From the NCBI GenBank assembly GCA_034440595.1, contig JAWXCH010000306.1, forward strand, positions 1 through 29,585: 29,585 nt of DNA. Direction: 5' to 3'. The DNA comes from JAWXCH01 sp034440595 (GTDB lineage Bacteria > Planctomycetota > Planctomycetia > Pirellulales > JALHPA01). Below the pieces are notes generated by a model that saw only the letters and a list, made by a program, of their open reading frames with translations, made no database searches and had not been told where the DNA came from. The translations under genes were made by a program, and so were the position numbers. Within the stretch, counting starts at the first letter, position 1; every line of letters begins with the position of its first letter. Of this stretch, positions 28,531 through 29,585 are shown piece after piece.

Positions 28531-29172
28531 TCAGCCAGCCGCAGGAGCTTCACCTGCTGCTGGTGCTTCGGAAGCAGCCGGTGAATCTGTTGCTGGCGCC
28601 TCTGCTGCTTCACTTGAAGCTACTGCTGCACCAGCATCTGCCGGTGCACCCTTCTCCAAATCTTCAATTCGCTGCTTGATCTGACTGGCCAGCGTACCGC
28701 TGATGCCAACCAACTGGCTCGCCAACTTCGATCCCGGGCCAAGAATCTGACCGACCAGGATGCTGAGCTGCTCGGTACGACTTGGCCAGGTACTAACGAC
28801 CTTGACCTCGTCGGCGGTTAATTTCGCACCGTCGATCGATCCGCCACGTGCTTCCAGGCCCTTATACTCCTTGGCATCGGCCAGGCGGATCAACTCCTTG
28901 GCCAAAGAAACAACGTCGTCACTTCCCCAGACGAGCGCCAGAGTTCCTTCGACACCTTCAAACGCCGGTGCCAAAGGAGTTCCTTCGGTCGCACGCCGTG
29001 CGGTGCTGTTCTTCAGCACCTGCAGCTTGATGTTGCTCTTGCGGAGTTCCTGTCGCAGCTTGGCGGTCTGCCCGGAGTTCAGCCCGACCACGTTGAACAA
29101 CAAGGCATCATTGACACCCTGTAGTTTGTTTTTTAGGTCCTTGACCAGCATGTCTTTAACGAGCTTGCTCAT
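28531..29172 (-). CDS. rplJ: 50S ribosomal protein L10 with Ala/Pro-rich C-terminal tail
   Basis: Stalk base protein that anchors L7/L12 dimers to the 50S subunit. ATG 29170-29172 is preferred because AGGGA lies about seven bases upstream; the longer frame from 29223 adds an unlikely N-terminus. Length is 213 residues against roughly 165-175 in most bacteria. The core is typical: MLVKDLKNKLQGVNDALLFN, LRQELRKSNIKLQVLKNSTA and a helix near ILGPGSKLASQLVGISGTLA for L12 binding. The excess is a C-terminal tail of about 40 residues built of Ala, Pro, Glu, Ser and Asp (EAPATDSPAASEAPAAGEAP), likely disordered. Confidence 0.96.
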   Translation of the reverse strand: MSKLVKDMLVKDLKNKLQGVNDALLFNVVGLNSGQTAKLRQELRKSNIKLQVLKNSTARRATEGTPLAPAFEGVEGTLALVWGSDDVVSLAKELIRLADAKEYKGLEARGGSIDGAKLTADEVKVVSTWPSRTEQLSILVGQILGPGSKLASQLVGISGTLASQIKQRIEDLEKGAPADAGAAVASSEAAEAPATDSPAASEAPAAGEAPAAG

Positions 29173-29286
29173 GACTTGTTCCCTGACAGACACCCTGGTC
29201 ATAAACCAGTTGTATCCAAGCAATGTATGAAAATGGTTGCGATCTGTTTTAGGCGAGTTACTTCAACTTGTAGCGGTGATTCACTG

Positions 29287-29585
29287 CTAACTAGCAATGC
29301 GAATTCCAGGGCTCATGGTGGCACTGATCGTGACACCTCGCAGGTACTGTCCCTTCACTGCGTGCGGCTTAATGTTCTGCACATGCTGCAAAAAGGCCTG
29401 GATGTTTTCTTGCAGGCGAGTCTCATCAAAGCTCAACTTGCCGACAACGGCATGCACAATACCACCGGCATCGTTGCGGAACTCGACCTTACCAGCCTTA
29501 TATTCCTTGACGGTCTTAGCAACGTCGGGGGTCACGGTTCCGGCACGTGGCGACGGCATCAAACCACGAGGGCCAAGTACCTTAC
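29287..29585 (-). CDS. rplA: 50S ribosomal protein L1, C-terminal part
   Basis: The 3' end of rplA; the 5' part is beyond the window edge, where the frame remains open (KVLGPRGLMPSPRAGTV at the start of the visible part). The conserved L1 segment GPRGLMPSPRAGTVTPDVAK and KAGKVEFRNDAGGIVHAVVG are unmistakable. L1 binds 23S rRNA in the mobile L1 stalk at the E site and often represses its own operon. About 99 codons are visible, ending at TAG 29287-29289. rplJ follows 114 bases downstream, the usual L11-L1-L10-L12 order, so rplK probably lies just outside the window. Confidence 0.97.
   Translation of the reverse strand, partial: KVLGPRGLMPSPRAGTVTPDVAKTVKEYKAGKVEFRNDAGGIVHAVVGKLSFDETRLQENIQAFLQHVQNIKPHAVKGQYLRGVTISATMSPGIRIAS

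Overview
The window looks like a piece of a Planctomycetota chromosome, most likely from the Pirellulales side of the phylum. The main evidence is a primary sigma factor with the long non-conserved region I associate with planctomycetes, an elongation factor G with an unusual domain IV, a nuclease-like protein family I mainly associate with planctomycetes, many GTG and TTG starts, and intergenic spaces full of short palindromic repeats. All of this is by recognition; no search was run.

Layout. Positions 88-8044 are accessory or metabolic: a lipoprotein with a duplicated domain whose second copy is cut short, tRNA-Val(CAC), a GIY-YIG/DUF4357 protein directly after the tRNA, an exported alpha/beta-hydrolase, a penicillin V acylase-like Ntn hydrolase, an exported class C beta-lactamase-fold serine hydrolase, and a TrmH/SpoU RNA methyltransferase. 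About 1.1 kb with no convincing large gene precedes the primary sigma factor gene (9156-10712), which ends in a strong terminator. Positions 10973-11685 hold a REP-associated tyrosine transposase (RAYT) between inverted palindromic repeats. Then come a solitary antitoxin-like gene, a nuclease-like planctomycete protein, a stand-alone response regulator, a small zinc-ribbon membrane protein, and a LysM protein with a degenerate L,D-transpeptidase domain.

Positions 15725-29585 are the core gene-expression cluster, all on the minus strand and read from high to low coordinates: rplA (cut by the window edge), rplJ, rplL, rpoB, rpoC, rpsL, rpsG, fusA. These supply the ribosomal stalk, the RNA polymerase catalytic core, two 30S proteins and a translocase-family GTPase. 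The cluster is divided by signals visible in the DNA: an attenuator-like hairpin and then a near-consensus promoter between rplL and rpoB, a long hairpin between rpoB and rpoC, and a strong terminator between rpsG and fusA. tuf and the S10 operon do not follow fusA.

I see no CRISPR array, prophage or complete defence island. The most noteworthy signals are a roughly 55-60 bp dispersed palindromic repeat family (three copies, two flanking each other upstream of fusA), the EF-G with degenerate domain IV, Arg in place of Lys88 in ribosomal protein S12, a YkuD domain without its catalytic cysteine, a possible leaderless antitoxin-like gene, and the RAYT/REP unit.
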